Shown here piece after piece: positions 24,723 through 32,790 of a DNA stretch of 64,000 nucleotides. This DNA is from Nesterenkonia salmonea (GTDB lineage: Bacteria; Actinomycetota; Actinomycetes; Actinomycetales; Micrococcaceae): NCBI RefSeq assembly GCF_005771525.1, contig NZ_VAVZ01000010.1, positions 1 to 64,000 of the forward strand. Direction: 5' to 3'. The notes under the pieces are model-generated. The model saw only the letters and a program-made list of their open reading frames with translations, was not told the DNA's origin and ran no database searches. Within the stretch, counting starts at the first letter, position 1. Every line of letters starts with the position of its first letter. The position numbers were made by a program, and so were the translations under genes.

Positions 24723-26131
24723 GCCTTGACTCTCTTGGCCGCGTCCACTTCCTCGGCCTAGCCGGCGTCGGGGTTTCCGCAGTCGCGCGGCTGATGCTTG
24801 CAGCCGGGGTGCCCATCTCCGGAACCGACGCCAAGGAACTGCCCGTGCTCGATGAGTTCAGGGCAGCCGGTGTTCCCGTCAGGGTCGGATACAGCGCGGA
24901 AAACCTCAGCTCCTTGGAAACTGAGACGGGTTCGACCATCAGCACCGTCGTCGCCTCCTCCGTGGCCACCGCCGGTAACCCCGAGTACGACGCCGCGGCA
25001 GCAGCTGGCGTGCGCCTGCTGCACCGTTCAGAGGGCCTGGCTGCCTGTATGGAGGACAAGCAGGCGATCGCGGTCGCAGGAACCCATGGCAAGACCACCA
25101 CAAGCTCTATGACGGCCATCATGCTCCACGGCGCCGGGTGCGATCCCAGCTTCGCGATAGGTGCCAATGTGGCCGGGTTTGGAACGAACGCCAGATTAGG
25201 AGCAGGGGAGTGGTTCGTCGCTGAGGCCGATGAGTCGGACGGGTCTCTGCTGAACTACTCAACGGCGATCTCCGTGGTGACCAATGTCGAACCCGACCAC
25301 CTAGACCACTACGGAACCGCCGAGGCGGTAGAACAAGTCTTCATTGACTTCACCGAACGCATCCAGGAATCTGGAGCGCTCGTGCTCTGCCTGGACGATC
25401 CCGGAGCCCGCGACCTACTCCACCGGGTCCAACAGCCCCTCACAGAACGCGGGGTGCGGATCCTGACCTATGGCACGTCCCAGGATGCCGACCTCACACT
25501 CAGTGCTGTCACCCCATCTGGGTTTCGGCAGGAAAGCGTCCTGACGCTTGGCGCAGATACGGACCGGCCGCAGCCGCGCAGCGCCAGTATGGTGTTGCAG
25601 GTTCCAGGGCTGCACAACGCCCTCAACGCCACCGCAGCGGTGGCGGTAGGGATCGCGGCAGGCCTTGACCTTGAGCGGTGCACGGCCGCACTGGGACGGT
25701 TCAGCGGAAGCTCCAGAAGGTTCGAACTTCGCGGCGAGGTCAATGGTGTGGCGGTCTACGACGACTACGCCCACCACCCCACAGAAGTTGCCGCTGTACT
25801 GAGCGGGGCCCGCAGTGCGACAACGGGAAAAGTGCACGCTGTCTTTCAACCCCACCTGTTCAGTCGCACACGGGACTTTGCCGCAGACTTCGGCGCCGCC
25901 CTCAACGCCGCAGATACTGCCATCGTGCTGGACATCTACCCTGCGCGTGAGAAGCCCATTGTGGGAGTCACCGCAGAACTGCTCGGCCACCCGGTGCTCA
26001 GCCGGTCTGAGGCTGCCGCCGCAGTTGCCAACGCGGCTGAACCCGGAGATATCGTTCTCACCATCGGAGCTGGAGACGTCACCTACCTGGCTACCGAGAT
26101 AGTGAAAGTACTGCAGGAGCCCACAAGGTGA
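24719..26131 (+). CDS. murC: UDP-N-acetylmuramate--L-alanine ligase
   Basis: A 470-aa Mur ligase that adds the first amino acid, L-Ala, to UDP-MurNAc. HFLGLAGVGVSAVARLML is the N-terminal nucleotide-sugar domain, GTHGKTTTSSM the P-loop near 118, then EADESDGSLLNY, NVEPDHLDHYG and DDYAHHPTEVAAVL. ATG 24719 overlaps murG (ATGA) and the stop overlaps ftsQ (GTGA). Length is typical. Confidence 0.96.
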   Translation: MSLDSLGRVHFLGLAGVGVSAVARLMLAAGVPISGTDAKELPVLDEFRAAGVPVRVGYSAENLSSLETETGSTISTVVASSVATAGNPEYDAAAAAGVRLLHRSEGLAACMEDKQAIAVAGTHGKTTTSSMTAIMLHGAGCDPSFAIGANVAGFGTNARLGAGEWFVAEADESDGSLLNYSTAISVVTNVEPDHLDHYGTAEAVEQVFIDFTERIQESGALVLCLDDPGARDLLHRVQQPLTERGVRILTYGTSQDADLTLSAVTPSGFRQESVLTLGADTDRPQPRSASMVLQVPGLHNALNATAAVAVGIAAGLDLERCTAALGRFSGSSRRFELRGEVNGVAVYDDYAHHPTEVAAVLSGARSATTGKVHAVFQPHLFSRTRDFAADFGAALNAADTAIVLDIYPAREKPIVGVTAELLGHPVLSRSEAAAAVANAAEPGDIVLTIGAGDVTYLATEIVKVLQEPTR

Positions 26132-26889
26132 CGCTGGACCCTGAGGCCGCTCTCGAGTTCCCTGAACCCGAGGCGGTCGGAGCTAGGCGACGGCGTCGTC
26201 GTTATCTCATGAGCCTGGCAGCAGCCTTCCTCGGCCTACTGGCGGTGGTCGCCACGATCTACTTCTCACCGCTTTTTCCCTTACGCACTATCGAAGTCCA
26301 GGGCAATGAGCTGCTCACCGACCAGCAGGCAGATGAACTGCTCTCTGACCTTTATGGCCAGCCGGTGGCACAGGTCGGCACCGGCGAGGTCCACGAGCGG
26401 CTCGATGCGGAGAACGTTGTGGCAGAGGTCTCGAGTCGGATCGAGCTACCCGGCACCTTGCATGTCGAGATTGTTGAGCACCCCCCTGTGGCAGAGGTCC
26501 ACCAAGACGGGGATGTCCTGCTGTACTCCGATCTCGGAGAAGTCATCCGTACGTTCGCAGGCGCGGAACAGTTGGAGGCCGAGGACTATGCGACTCCGGA
26601 GATATCCTCTGAGGCCGCCCTGGAAGATGAGGCCGTCTTCGGCACCATCGTCTCCGTGCTCGGAGAACTGCCACCCGATGCGCGATCCCAACTTGACTCA
26701 GCAACAGCCGATTCGATCGATTCCGTCCAACTGGAACTAGCGGATGGGCGAACCGTCGTCTGGGGGTCCGATGACCGCGGAGAAGAGAAGGCCGTGGTCC
26801 TGCAGTCCATCCTCGGCTCCTCTGAGGAAGCCTTCCAGGAGGCTGACATCATCGACATATCCACGCCGTCAACTCCGGTTACGCGGTGA
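26128..26889 (+). CDS. ftsQ: Cell-division protein FtsQ (POTRA domain)
   Basis: A 253-aa bitopic membrane protein that bridges early and late divisome parts and binds FtsL/FtsB. A short cytoplasmic N-terminus with an Arg cluster (ARRRRRRY-like, 23-30) is followed by a transmembrane helix (about 31-51) and the POTRA domain starting FPLRTIEVQGNELLT. The extracytoplasmic portion is acidic (EAEDYATPEISSEAALEDE), in line with the acidic xylanase. GTG 26128 overlaps the murC stop. The last gene before the 323-bp gap to ftsZ. Confidence 0.9.
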   Translation: MTLDPEAALEFPEPEAVGARRRRRRYLMSLAAAFLGLLAVVATIYFSPLFPLRTIEVQGNELLTDQQADELLSDLYGQPVAQVGTGEVHERLDAENVVAEVSSRIELPGTLHVEIVEHPPVAEVHQDGDVLLYSDLGEVIRTFAGAEQLEAEDYATPEISSEAALEDEAVFGTIVSVLGELPPDARSQLDSATADSIDSVQLELADGRTVVWGSDDRGEEKAVVLQSILGSSEEAFQEADIIDISTPSTPVTR

Positions 26890-26950
26890 GAGCTGACCTC
26901 GCGGGTAGGCTGGGGACACAACTGAAGATCGCCGCACCCCCTGATCAGCT

Positions 26951-26975
26951 AAGGTTCAAGCTCAACTTGAACCTT
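26951..26975. promoter_or_regulatory. Perfect 10-bp inverted repeat in the ftsQ-ftsZ gap
   Basis: AAGGTTCAAG (26951-26960) and CTTGAACCTT (26966-26975) flank a 5-nt centre, CTCAA. The symmetry looks like a protein-binding operator; MerR/SoxR-type sites have similar TTCAAG/CTTGAA halves, but I cannot assign a regulator. TTGAAC in the right arm could also serve as a -35. It lies 238 bp before ftsZ. Confidence 0.5.
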
Positions 26976-27039
26976 GCTGACGGTACCTGCGGAGCAGAAG
27001 AATGAGCCCTGTTACGAAGACTCCCGGCCGGTGAGAGGC

Positions 27040-27120
27040 ACGTCGAGTCGACGTCTCCGGTGCACAGGCTTCCCGAGGCACCCGCGAACTGCCTCGGTAG
27101 GTACCGAACGCACTGGAGAC
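27040..27120 (+). ncRNA. Structured ftsZ leader RNA (candidate cis-element)
   Basis: An 11-bp helix joins 27053-27063 (GTCTCCGGTGC) to 27110-27120 (GCACTGGAGAC) with a single G-U pair. It encloses a second hairpin with perfect 8-bp arms, CCGAGGCA (27073-27080) and TGCCTCGG (27090-27097). Just 5' lies ACGTCGA-G-TCGACGT (27040-27054), which competes for two bases of the big helix. Alternative long pairings also exist: CGGTACC (26981-26987) with GGTACCG (27100-27106), and CCGGTGAG (27028-27035) with CTCACCGG (27154-27161), suggesting a possible switch. No T-tract follows, so it is not a simple terminator. I do not recognise it as a known RNA class. The rest of the 323-bp gap codes for nothing credible. 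Confidence 0.45.
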
Positions 27121-27212
27121 GGGGAAGACAGTGAGGAGTCGTTCTCGGCTTCGCTCACCGGCGGGGGTCTTCGTGCATCTGTGACTTTTCAACAGCTAAG
27201 GGACAAACACAC

Positions 27213-28403
27213 GTGGCTACACCGAGCAATTACCTCGCCGTGATTAAGGTCGTCGGCATAGGCGGCGGCGGCGTCAACGCCGTCAACCGCATGATCGAAG
27301 TCGGTTTGCGCGGCGTGGAGTTCATCGCCATCAATACAGACGCCCAGGCGCTACTGATGTCTGACGCCGACGTCAAACTCGATGTGGGTCGCGAGCTGAC
27401 CCGCGGACTCGGGGCCGGCGCCAACCCTGAGGTGGGCCGACAGGCTGCAGAGGACCACACCGAGGAGATCGAAGAAGTTCTCCGAGGTGCCGATATGGTT
27501 TTCGTCACCGCAGGTGAGGGAGGCGGCACCGGAACGGGCGGCGCCCCCGTGGTGGCACGGATCGCCCGCAGCCTGGGAGCGCTGACCATCGGAGTCGTCA
27601 CCAGGCCGTTCACCTTCGAAGGACGCCGGCGCGCGAGCAGCGCTGAGGCTGGTATTGAAGGGCTGCGCGATGAAGTCGACACCCTCATCGTCATCCCCAA
27701 CGATCGCCTGCTCTCCATCTCGGACAAAAACGTCTCCGTCCTGGACGCTTTCCGCTCCGCAGACCAAGTCCTGCTTTCCGGTGTCCAAGGCATCACTGAC
27801 CTGATCACCACCCCCGGTCTGATCAACCTCGACTTCGCAGACGTGAAGTCAGTCATGCAGGGGGCTGGCTCAGCTCTGATGGGCATCGGTTCCGCCAACG
27901 GTGAGGACCGCGCGGTGAAGGCTGCTGAACTTGCGATCGCTTCACCCCTGCTGGAAGCCAGCATTGACGGTGCCCACGGTGTGCTGCTCTCTATCCAAGG
28001 CGGCTCGGACCTCGGTCTCTTCGAGATCAACGAGGCTGCACGGCTGGTCCAGGAAGTCGCGCACCCCGAGGCGAACATCATCTTCGGTGCTGTGATCGAC
28101 GACGCTTTGGGAGATGAGGCACGGGTCACGGTCATCGCCGCCGGGTTCGACCAGGCAGATGTGACATCAAAGCCCGCCGCCCCCGCTGCTCCAGCTCAGC
28201 CACAGCGGCCTGTTGCCCCGGTCGCTGGAGCCACTGCAGGTGCCTACGCCGCCTCTGCGGGCTCTCAGGACACCGCGCCTCAGAGTCGTACCTCCCCAGA
28301 TGCGGCCCAGGAGCGATCGGAAGAAAAGCTCCCCGAGATCGTTGAGTCTGACTACACCGGTAAGAACGACGACGACCTCGACGTTCCCGATTTCCTCAAG
28401 TAG
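27213..28403 (+). CDS. ftsZ: Cell-division GTPase FtsZ
   Basis: A 396-aa tubulin homologue that polymerises into the Z ring. N-terminal [16 protein letters not shown], tubulin signature [10 protein letters not shown] near 106, T7-loop region [11 protein letters not shown], and a variable Ala/Pro linker (about 320-380) ending in the conserved C-terminal peptide DLDVPDFLK that binds SepF. GTG 27213 has AAGGGA 9 nt upstream. There is no ftsA upstream, as usual in actinobacteria; SepF encoded 1.6 kb downstream is the membrane tether. The long structured leader suggests its own regulation. Confidence 0.97.
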   Translation: MATPSNYLAVIKVVGIGGGGVNAVNRMIEVGLRGVEFIAINTDAQALLMSDADVKLDVGRELTRGLGAGANPEVGRQAAEDHTEEIEEVLRGADMVFVTAGEGGGTGTGGAPVVARIARSLGALTIGVVTRPFTFEGRRRASSAEAGIEGLRDEVDTLIVIPNDRLLSISDKNVSVLDAFRSADQVLLSGVQGITDLITTPGLINLDFADVKSVMQGAGSALMGIGSANGEDRAVKAAELAIASPLLEASIDGAHGVLLSIQGGSDLGLFEINEAARLVQEVAHPEANIIFGAVIDDALGDEARVTVIAAGFDQADVTSKPAAPAAPAQPQRPVAPVAGATAGAYAASAGSQDTAPQSRTSPDAAQERSEEKLPEIVESDYTGKNDDDLDVPDFLK

Positions 28404-28437
28404 AACGCCTCCGGCGCCGGGAACGCGAGCTGACTTG

Positions 28438-29148
28438 GTGTCAACACTCTGGTGGCAGGACCGCAGCGGGCGAGTGAGTCTGGGGTTCACCTCAGTTGAA
28501 GTTGGAAACTTGGCACATCATGTGGGCGACAGCAGTGATGCCGCGGTCAACCGTGGCACACTCGAAAGTCAGCTGAGTCTGCCCCAGGGCTCGTTCCGGT
28601 ACCTCAACCAGGTCCATTCGGCGAACGTCATAGATGCCTCCACAGCTGATTCGATCCCGACCGGTGACGCCTGGATCTCCACCGACGGGTCCCATCCGCT
28701 GGCGATCATGGTGGCCGACTGCCTGCCTGTGCTGTTCATCGCCCGCAATGGTGGAGGCAGCCAGCTGACAGCAGCCGCGCATGCAGGACGGCCTGGTCTT
28801 ATCGGCGGGGTCCTCCAGAACACTGTCGCCGAGCTTCTGCGTCATGGTGGCGACTCCGTTACCGCCTGGATTGGCCCTGGAGCCTGCGGCGCATGCTACG
28901 AGGTGCCCCAGGAGATGTTCGATGAACTCACCGACGGCAGACCTGCACTGGCCTCCACAACCCGCTGGGGCACACCTGCGTTGGACCTGCGCTCCGAAGC
29001 CCGCGCCATCTTGGAGTCCCTAGATGTCACGGTGGTTGATATCGACGGCTGCACGATTGAGGACCCGACGCTTTTCTCACATCGGGCCAGCCAACAGAGC
29101 GGAGCCCCGGAGGGGCGCATCGCCGGACTCATCTGGGCAGACAGCTAG
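28438..29148 (+). CDS. pgeF: Laccase-domain purine nucleoside phosphorylase (YlmD/YfiH family)
   Basis: A 236-aa protein of the DUF152/COG1496 family (multi-copper-oxidase-like fold). Characterised members are purine nucleoside phosphorylase/adenosine deaminases; the gene is also called pgeF for a role in peptidoglycan editing. The Zn-binding His/Cys/His set is visible in NQVHSANV, VADCLPVLF and AAAHAGRPG; the last usually reads HAGWRG, so the Trp is missing here. The frame opens inside ftsZ, but GTG 28438 (TTG 28435 is one codon up) is the first sensible start. Placement between ftsZ and yggS is conserved in actinobacteria. Confidence 0.85.
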   Translation: MSTLWWQDRSGRVSLGFTSVEVGNLAHHVGDSSDAAVNRGTLESQLSLPQGSFRYLNQVHSANVIDASTADSIPTGDAWISTDGSHPLAIMVADCLPVLFIARNGGGSQLTAAAHAGRPGLIGGVLQNTVAELLRHGGDSVTAWIGPGACGACYEVPQEMFDELTDGRPALASTTRWGTPALDLRSEARAILESLDVTVVDIDGCTIEDPTLFSHRASQQSGAPEGRIAGLIWADS

Positions 29149-29178
29149 CCGCGTTGGGACTAGTGAACAGAGGCCAAG

Positions 29179-29184
29179 TAGGCT
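29179..29184 (+). promoter_or_regulatory. Leaderless -10 element for yggS
   Basis: TAGGCT ends 7 nt before GTG 29192, giving a transcript that begins at the start codon. Confidence 0.5.
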
Positions 29185-29191
29185 GGACACC

Positions 29192-29998
29192 GTGGACTTC
29201 ACAACTGCTTTTCGCTCCGCGGCTGACAACGCCGATGATCCTCGCACCCGCCAGTTGGCGCTGAACCTCGCCGCAGTCCACGAAAGAATCGACAAGGCAG
29301 TGGCCGCCTCCGGACGGACCGACCGCCCTGAACTTATTGTGGTGAGCAAATACTTCCCACCTGAAGATGTTCAGCGCCTGTTCGAACTTGGTGTCCGGGA
29401 TATCGGAGAGAACAAAGACCAAGAAGCCGCGGCCAAAGCGGCCTCTGTGGCAGAGCTGCTTCAGGATAGAGACCGCAGGTCATCCCCTGAAGATCCTCAC
29501 GACACAGCGTTGCGGTGGCACTTCATTGGGCAGCTGCAAACGAACAAGGCGAAGTCCGTTGTTCGCTACGCTCATTCTGTCCACTCTGCAGACCGTCCCA
29601 AACTGGTCAAAGCTCTGGACAACGCGGCCGAACGTGCCTCCGGGGAGGGAGTCCGCAGCCAACCGCTGGAAGTTCTCATCCAAGTGGACCTGCGCAGCCC
29701 TCTTCCTGAGGACCACCGCGGGGGCGCCTCCCCCACAGACATGCTGAGCCTCGCCGAGATCATCGCCTCCTGCGAGCACCTGCATCTCGGGGGCCTCATG
29801 GCAGTAGCTCCATTGGAGGAAGCGCCGGAACCTGCGTTCGCCAGGCTGGGAGAACTCGCTCAACTACTGGTGACTGAGCATCCAGTGGCTACGCAGATCT
29901 CTGCCGGGATGAGTCAGGACCTTGAAGCGGCGGTCAGCTGCGGAGCGACACGCCTACGCATCGGACGCGATGTCCTCGGTGAGCGGCCCCACCACTAG
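29192..29998 (+). CDS. yggS: PLP-homeostasis protein, YggS/PLPBP family
   Basis: A 268-aa single-domain protein with the alanine-racemase TIM-barrel fold that binds pyridoxal phosphate but is not an enzyme; it buffers free PLP. The PLP Lys is in VVSKYFPPEDV near residue 50. IGENKDQEA, WHFIGQLQTNKAK and the C-terminal SAGMSQDLEAAVSCGATRLRIGR (split: SAGMSQDLEAAV, CGATRLRIGR) are family marks. A frame open further upstream overlaps pgeF; GTG 29192 is chosen because of the leaderless promoter and homologue length. Its place between ftsZ and sepF is conserved across Gram-positive bacteria. Confidence 0.93.
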   Translation: MDFTTAFRSAADNADDPRTRQLALNLAAVHERIDKAVAASGRTDRPELIVVSKYFPPEDVQRLFELGVRDIGENKDQEAAAKAASVAELLQDRDRRSSPEDPHDTALRWHFIGQLQTNKAKSVVRYAHSVHSADRPKLVKALDNAAERASGEGVRSQPLEVLIQVDLRSPLPEDHRGGASPTDMLSLAEIIASCEHLHLGGLMAVAPLEEAPEPAFARLGELAQLLVTEHPVATQISAGMSQDLEAAVSCGATRLRIGRDVLGERPHH

Positions 29999-30047
29999 TA
30001 ATGTCGGGATCGCGACACAACCATAACCTTCCCCAGGAGCTTGAACC

Positions 30048-30674
30048 ATGGCCGGTGCATTCAAGAAAACAATGATCTACCTCGGTTTAGCCGATGGTGA
30101 CGACTACAACGAAGACAGCTTCGGCAGCGAGGAACGACCCTCGTCCCGCCACGCCGCATCATCCGGTGGTACTGCCACCACAACACGCCCAGCACCTGCG
30201 GCCGCTCAGCCTACAGGTGCGGTGGTGTCACTGGCGGATCGCGCCGCAGCAACGACTCCTGACAGCAGCGACGACGCTGACCCGGCAGGCTCGTACAACA
30301 GCACCAACCTTGCGGTGGCCCCGGACTACCGGGCCCCAGTAACCCCCATCAAGCGTGCACCCTCCTCTCGGGACGAAAGCTCAGAAATGCGAAAGATCAC
30401 CACTGTTCACCCCCGCTCCTACAATGACGCCAAAATCATCGGTGAGTCCTTCCGCGAGGACATCCCCGTCATTATGAACGTCACGGAGATGGGTGAGGGC
30501 GAAGCCAAGCGCCTTGTGGACTTCGCGGCGGGCCTCGTTTTCGGTCTCGGCGGGTCCATCGAACGGGTCACCAACAAAGTGTTCCTCCTGACTCCTCGCA
30601 ACGTAGAAGTTGTCGCCGAGGAGAAGGCCGCAGCTGAGCCTGAAACGAACGCCAAGTTCTTCAACCAGTCCTGA
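30048..30674 (+). CDS. sepF: FtsZ membrane anchor SepF
   Basis: A 208-aa protein that tethers FtsZ to the membrane in bacteria lacking FtsA. N-terminal amphipathic helix ([20 protein letters not shown]), a low-complexity Ala/Pro/Thr linker (about 30-105) and the C-terminal beta-alpha SepF domain (about 112-190) with [43 protein letters not shown] and [13 protein letters not shown] 30048 follows AGGAGCTTGAACC. It should bind the FtsZ tail peptide DLDVPDFLK noted upstream. Confidence 0.95.
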   Translation: MAGAFKKTMIYLGLADGDDYNEDSFGSEERPSSRHAASSGGTATTTRPAPAAAQPTGAVVSLADRAAATTPDSSDDADPAGSYNSTNLAVAPDYRAPVTPIKRAPSSRDESSEMRKITTVHPRSYNDAKIIGESFREDIPVIMNVTEMGEGEAKRLVDFAAGLVFGLGGSIERVTNKVFLLTPRNVEVVAEEKAAAEPETNAKFFNQS

Positions 30675-30713
30675 CACAAGATTGTGAAGATGGCTCAAAC
30701 GGGTTCGCTGAGG

Positions 30714-30719
30714 TAGCCT
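30714..30719 (+). promoter_or_regulatory. Leaderless -10 element for yggT
   Basis: TAGCCT ends 8 nt before GTG 30728; no ribosome site lies between. Confidence 0.45.
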
Positions 30720-30727
30720 GAGCACCC

Positions 30728-31015
30728 GTGGACCTCATCACTGCACCCCTCTATCTCGTCCTTACCGTCTATCAGTTTGCCCTGATCATTCGGATTATCT
30801 TCAACATCACGGAGTCATACGCGCGGAACTGGCGACCAAAGGGCCTGGTGCTCATGCTGGCGGTCGGTATCTACGCTGTGACTGACCCGCCATTGCGCTG
30901 GTTGAACCGCAAGATTCCACCCCTGAACCTCGGTGGTGTCTCGCTGGATATGGCGTTCATCATCGTGTTCTTGGCCGTTGTGATCGCCAAATCTCTGATT
31001 GCCGGTTTCGCCTGA
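30728..31015 (+). CDS. yggT: YggT family membrane protein
   Basis: A 95-aa protein with two hydrophobic segments (about 4-24 and 72-94) and the family's central YARNWRPKG...DPPLRWLNRKIPPLNLGG stretch (split: YARNWRPKG, DPPLRWLNRKIPPLNLGG). Function is not well defined; the gene normally sits between sepF and divIVA in Gram-positive bacteria, as here, and has been linked to division or envelope maintenance. GTG 30728 fits a leaderless transcript. Confidence 0.9.
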   Translation: MDLITAPLYLVLTVYQFALIIRIIFNITESYARNWRPKGLVLMLAVGIYAVTDPPLRWLNRKIPPLNLGGVSLDMAFIIVFLAVVIAKSLIAGFA

Positions 31016-31149
31016 TCTGTGAACCCAGACGTTCCCAGTGAAGCCTGACTTGAAGGTTCGGGTCGAAGCGGCCAAAGTTGGCTGGGTATTGTGTGGGATG
31101 AGACGCTTTTATGCCACAACCTGCCACTGACAATGAGGTGACGCTTTCC

Positions 31150-32073
31150 ATGGCTCTGATGCCAGATGACCTCCTGAACAAGGAGTTTCCGGAGACCAAA
31201 TTCCGCCCTGGGTACGACAAGGACGAGGTCGACGACTTTCTCGATGAGGTGGTCGTCGAATGGCGCCGTCTGATTCAGGAGAACGAGGAGCTGCGGGCAG
31301 AGAACGCCACGTTGCAAGAGCAGCTCGACGGTAGCGACTACGTCGAGCCCGATGAGCTCAAAGACGCAGGTCTCTCCGGCTACGCCGGTACCTCCGCAGA
31401 GGTCACCGGAACATTCGAATCCGTTGACGATGACGCCGCAGCGGTGCCCGACACGCCGGAGTCCGACCAGGACCACACACAGTCTGTGACCCCGCAGGGC
31501 GACCCCAACGTCACCGCATACCCGGAGTACGCGCTCGGCACCCGACCAGCACAGGAACGCCCAGAAGCGCAACCGGACACATCCGCCGGAGGCCCAGCGG
31601 CCGAGGCAGCCGGTGTGCTTGCCATGGCGCAGAAGCTTCACGATCAGTACGTCGCTGAGGGCGAAGAGAACCGTGCAGCATCGATCGCCGAAGGTCAGTC
31701 AAAGCGCGCTGAGCTCATCCATGAAGGTGAAACAACCAAGGAAGAACTCATCAATGAGGGCACATCCAAGCGTGCCGAACTGATCGCAGACGGTGAGCAG
31801 ACTCGCGCTGAGTACATCGCCGAAGGTGAAGCCAAACGCTCCGAGCTGCTCACCGACGCTGAGACTCGCGCTGAGTCCATGATCGAAGAGGCCGAACTGA
31901 CTTCCACTCGCACCCTCAACGCACTGGAGCGGAAGAAGGGCGACCTGGAGGCTCGAGTGAGCGAACTCACCGGCTTCGAACGTGACTACCGCGCCCGGTT
32001 GAAGGACTACATTGAGAATCAGCTGGCAGAGCTGAATTCCCAAGGAACTATCGAAAAAGAGACGTCAGGCTAA
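31150..32073 (+). CDS. divIVA: Polar growth scaffold DivIVA/Wag31
   Basis: A 307-aa coiled-coil protein that recognises curved membrane at poles and septum and recruits wall synthesis. The N-terminal lipid-binding DivIVA domain has MALMPDDLLNKEF, KFRPGYDKDEVDDFLDEV; a first coiled coil follows (35-60), an acidic Pro/Ser-rich spacer (62-150), then a second coiled coil with seven tandem 11-residue repeats (169-245). ATG 31150 is chosen by homology and has GAGGTGA upstream; an in-frame ATG 31111 would add 13 residues. A terminator closes the division cluster directly downstream. Essential in related actinobacteria and a target of Ser/Thr kinases such as those of the Pkn family. Confidence 0.93.
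   Translation: MALMPDDLLNKEFPETKFRPGYDKDEVDDFLDEVVVEWRRLIQENEELRAENATLQEQLDGSDYVEPDELKDAGLSGYAGTSAEVTGTFESVDDDAAAVPDTPESDQDHTQSVTPQGDPNVTAYPEYALGTRPAQERPEAQPDTSAGGPAAEAAGVLAMAQKLHDQYVAEGEENRAASIAEGQSKRAELIHEGETTKEELINEGTSKRAELIADGEQTRAEYIAEGEAKRSELLTDAETRAESMIEEAELTSTRTLNALERKKGDLEARVSELTGFERDYRARLKDYIENQLAELNSQGTIEKETSG
31654..31884 (+). repeat. Seven tandem hendecad (11-aa) repeats inside divIVA
   Basis: Residues 169-245 read as seven 11-residue units: AEGEENRAASI, AEGQSKRAELI, HEGETTKEELI, NEGTSKRAELI, ADGEQTRAEYI, AEGEAKRSELL, TDAETRAESMI. The pattern (x-E-G-x-x-K/R-R-A-E-L-I) is a hendecad coiled coil, straighter than heptads. It likely grew by in-frame duplication of 33 bp, though the DNA has diverged between units. 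Confidence 0.8.
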
Positions 32074-32093
32074 ATCCGCGCTCTCGATCATAG

Positions 32094-32128
32094 AAGAAGG
32101 GGACTCCCATGTTGGGGGTCCCTTTCTT
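32094..32128 (+). terminator. Terminator after divIVA
   Basis: AAGAAGGGGACTCCC (32094-32108) and GGGGGTCCCTTTCTT (32114-32128) pair over 15 bp with wobbles around a 5-nt loop, with pyrimidine-rich CCCTTTCTT on the 3' side. It ends the division cluster 20 bp after the divIVA stop. Confidence 0.75.
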
Positions 32129-32154
32129 GCGTGCTGAGGGCATAGACGTGCTTG

Positions 32155-32160
32155 TAGACT
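32155..32160 (+). promoter_or_regulatory. Leaderless -10 element for lspA
   Basis: TAGACT ends 6 nt before GTG 32167. Confidence 0.5.
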
Positions 32161-32166
32161 CGACAG

Positions 32167-32790
32167 GTGCCATCAGCCGAATCTCCTTCCCAGCCTGACC
32201 CGGAAAACGCGACTACGCCCCAGCCCCGGACCAAAGGGCCTCGCCGCGGCGTCGCCATCGGTGTTGCTTGTCTCATCGCACTCAGTGCGTGGCTGCTGGA
32301 CCAGGCCACCAAACTATGGGTGGAAAGAACTATGGAGATCGGCCAACAGCTGGACGCGATCCCACCGGTGCTGTACTGGCGCTATCACCTCAACCCAGGT
32401 GCCGCATTCTCCATGGGGACCGATCACACGTGGGTCTTCACGATTATTCAGGCCATCGTGTTGAGCGTCGGTCTGTTCTATCTGTTCCGACTGGGGGGGT
32501 CATGGTTGTGGACACTCGGGCTGGGCGGACTGATCGGTGGAGTCGCCGGGAACTTGACGGACAGGCTCTTCCGGGCGCCTTCCCTCGTGGATGGAACCTT
32601 CGAACAGTTCGGCCAGGGTCACGTGGTGGATATGATCGCGGTGCCGCATTTTGCGGTATTCAATGTCGCGGACAGCTTCATCGTCTTTTCCATTATTGGG
32701 CTGTGCGCCATGATGTTATTCGGTCTGAACCTGGACGGCACTCGAGACGTTAAGAACACATCCGCACCCGAAGACACAGAGGCAAACTGA
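32167..32790 (+). CDS. lspA: Lipoprotein signal peptidase (signal peptidase II)
   Basis: A 207-aa membrane aspartyl protease that cuts the signal peptide of prolipoproteins after diacylglyceryl modification by Lgt (encoded at 55.1 kb). Four transmembrane helices follow a Pro-rich cytoplasmic N-terminus. The catalytic Asp pair lies in [12 protein letters not shown] (near 137) and FNVADSFIV (near 170); [10 protein letters not shown] is a family mark. GTG 32167 fits the leaderless pattern. One-base overlap (TGATG) with rluD. The xylanase is a predicted substrate. Confidence 0.94.
   Translation: MPSAESPSQPDPENATTPQPRTKGPRRGVAIGVACLIALSAWLLDQATKLWVERTMEIGQQLDAIPPVLYWRYHLNPGAAFSMGTDHTWVFTIIQAIVLSVGLFYLFRLGGSWLWTLGLGGLIGGVAGNLTDRLFRAPSLVDGTFEQFGQGHVVDMIAVPHFAVFNVADSFIVFSIIGLCAMMLFGLNLDGTRDVKNTSAPEDTEAN

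Noticed and set aside
26974-27243. 89-aa open frame and an antisense 76-aa frame in the ftsZ leader
   Set aside because: They cover the structured leader, lack a family match or ribosome site, and the plus frame runs into ftsZ.
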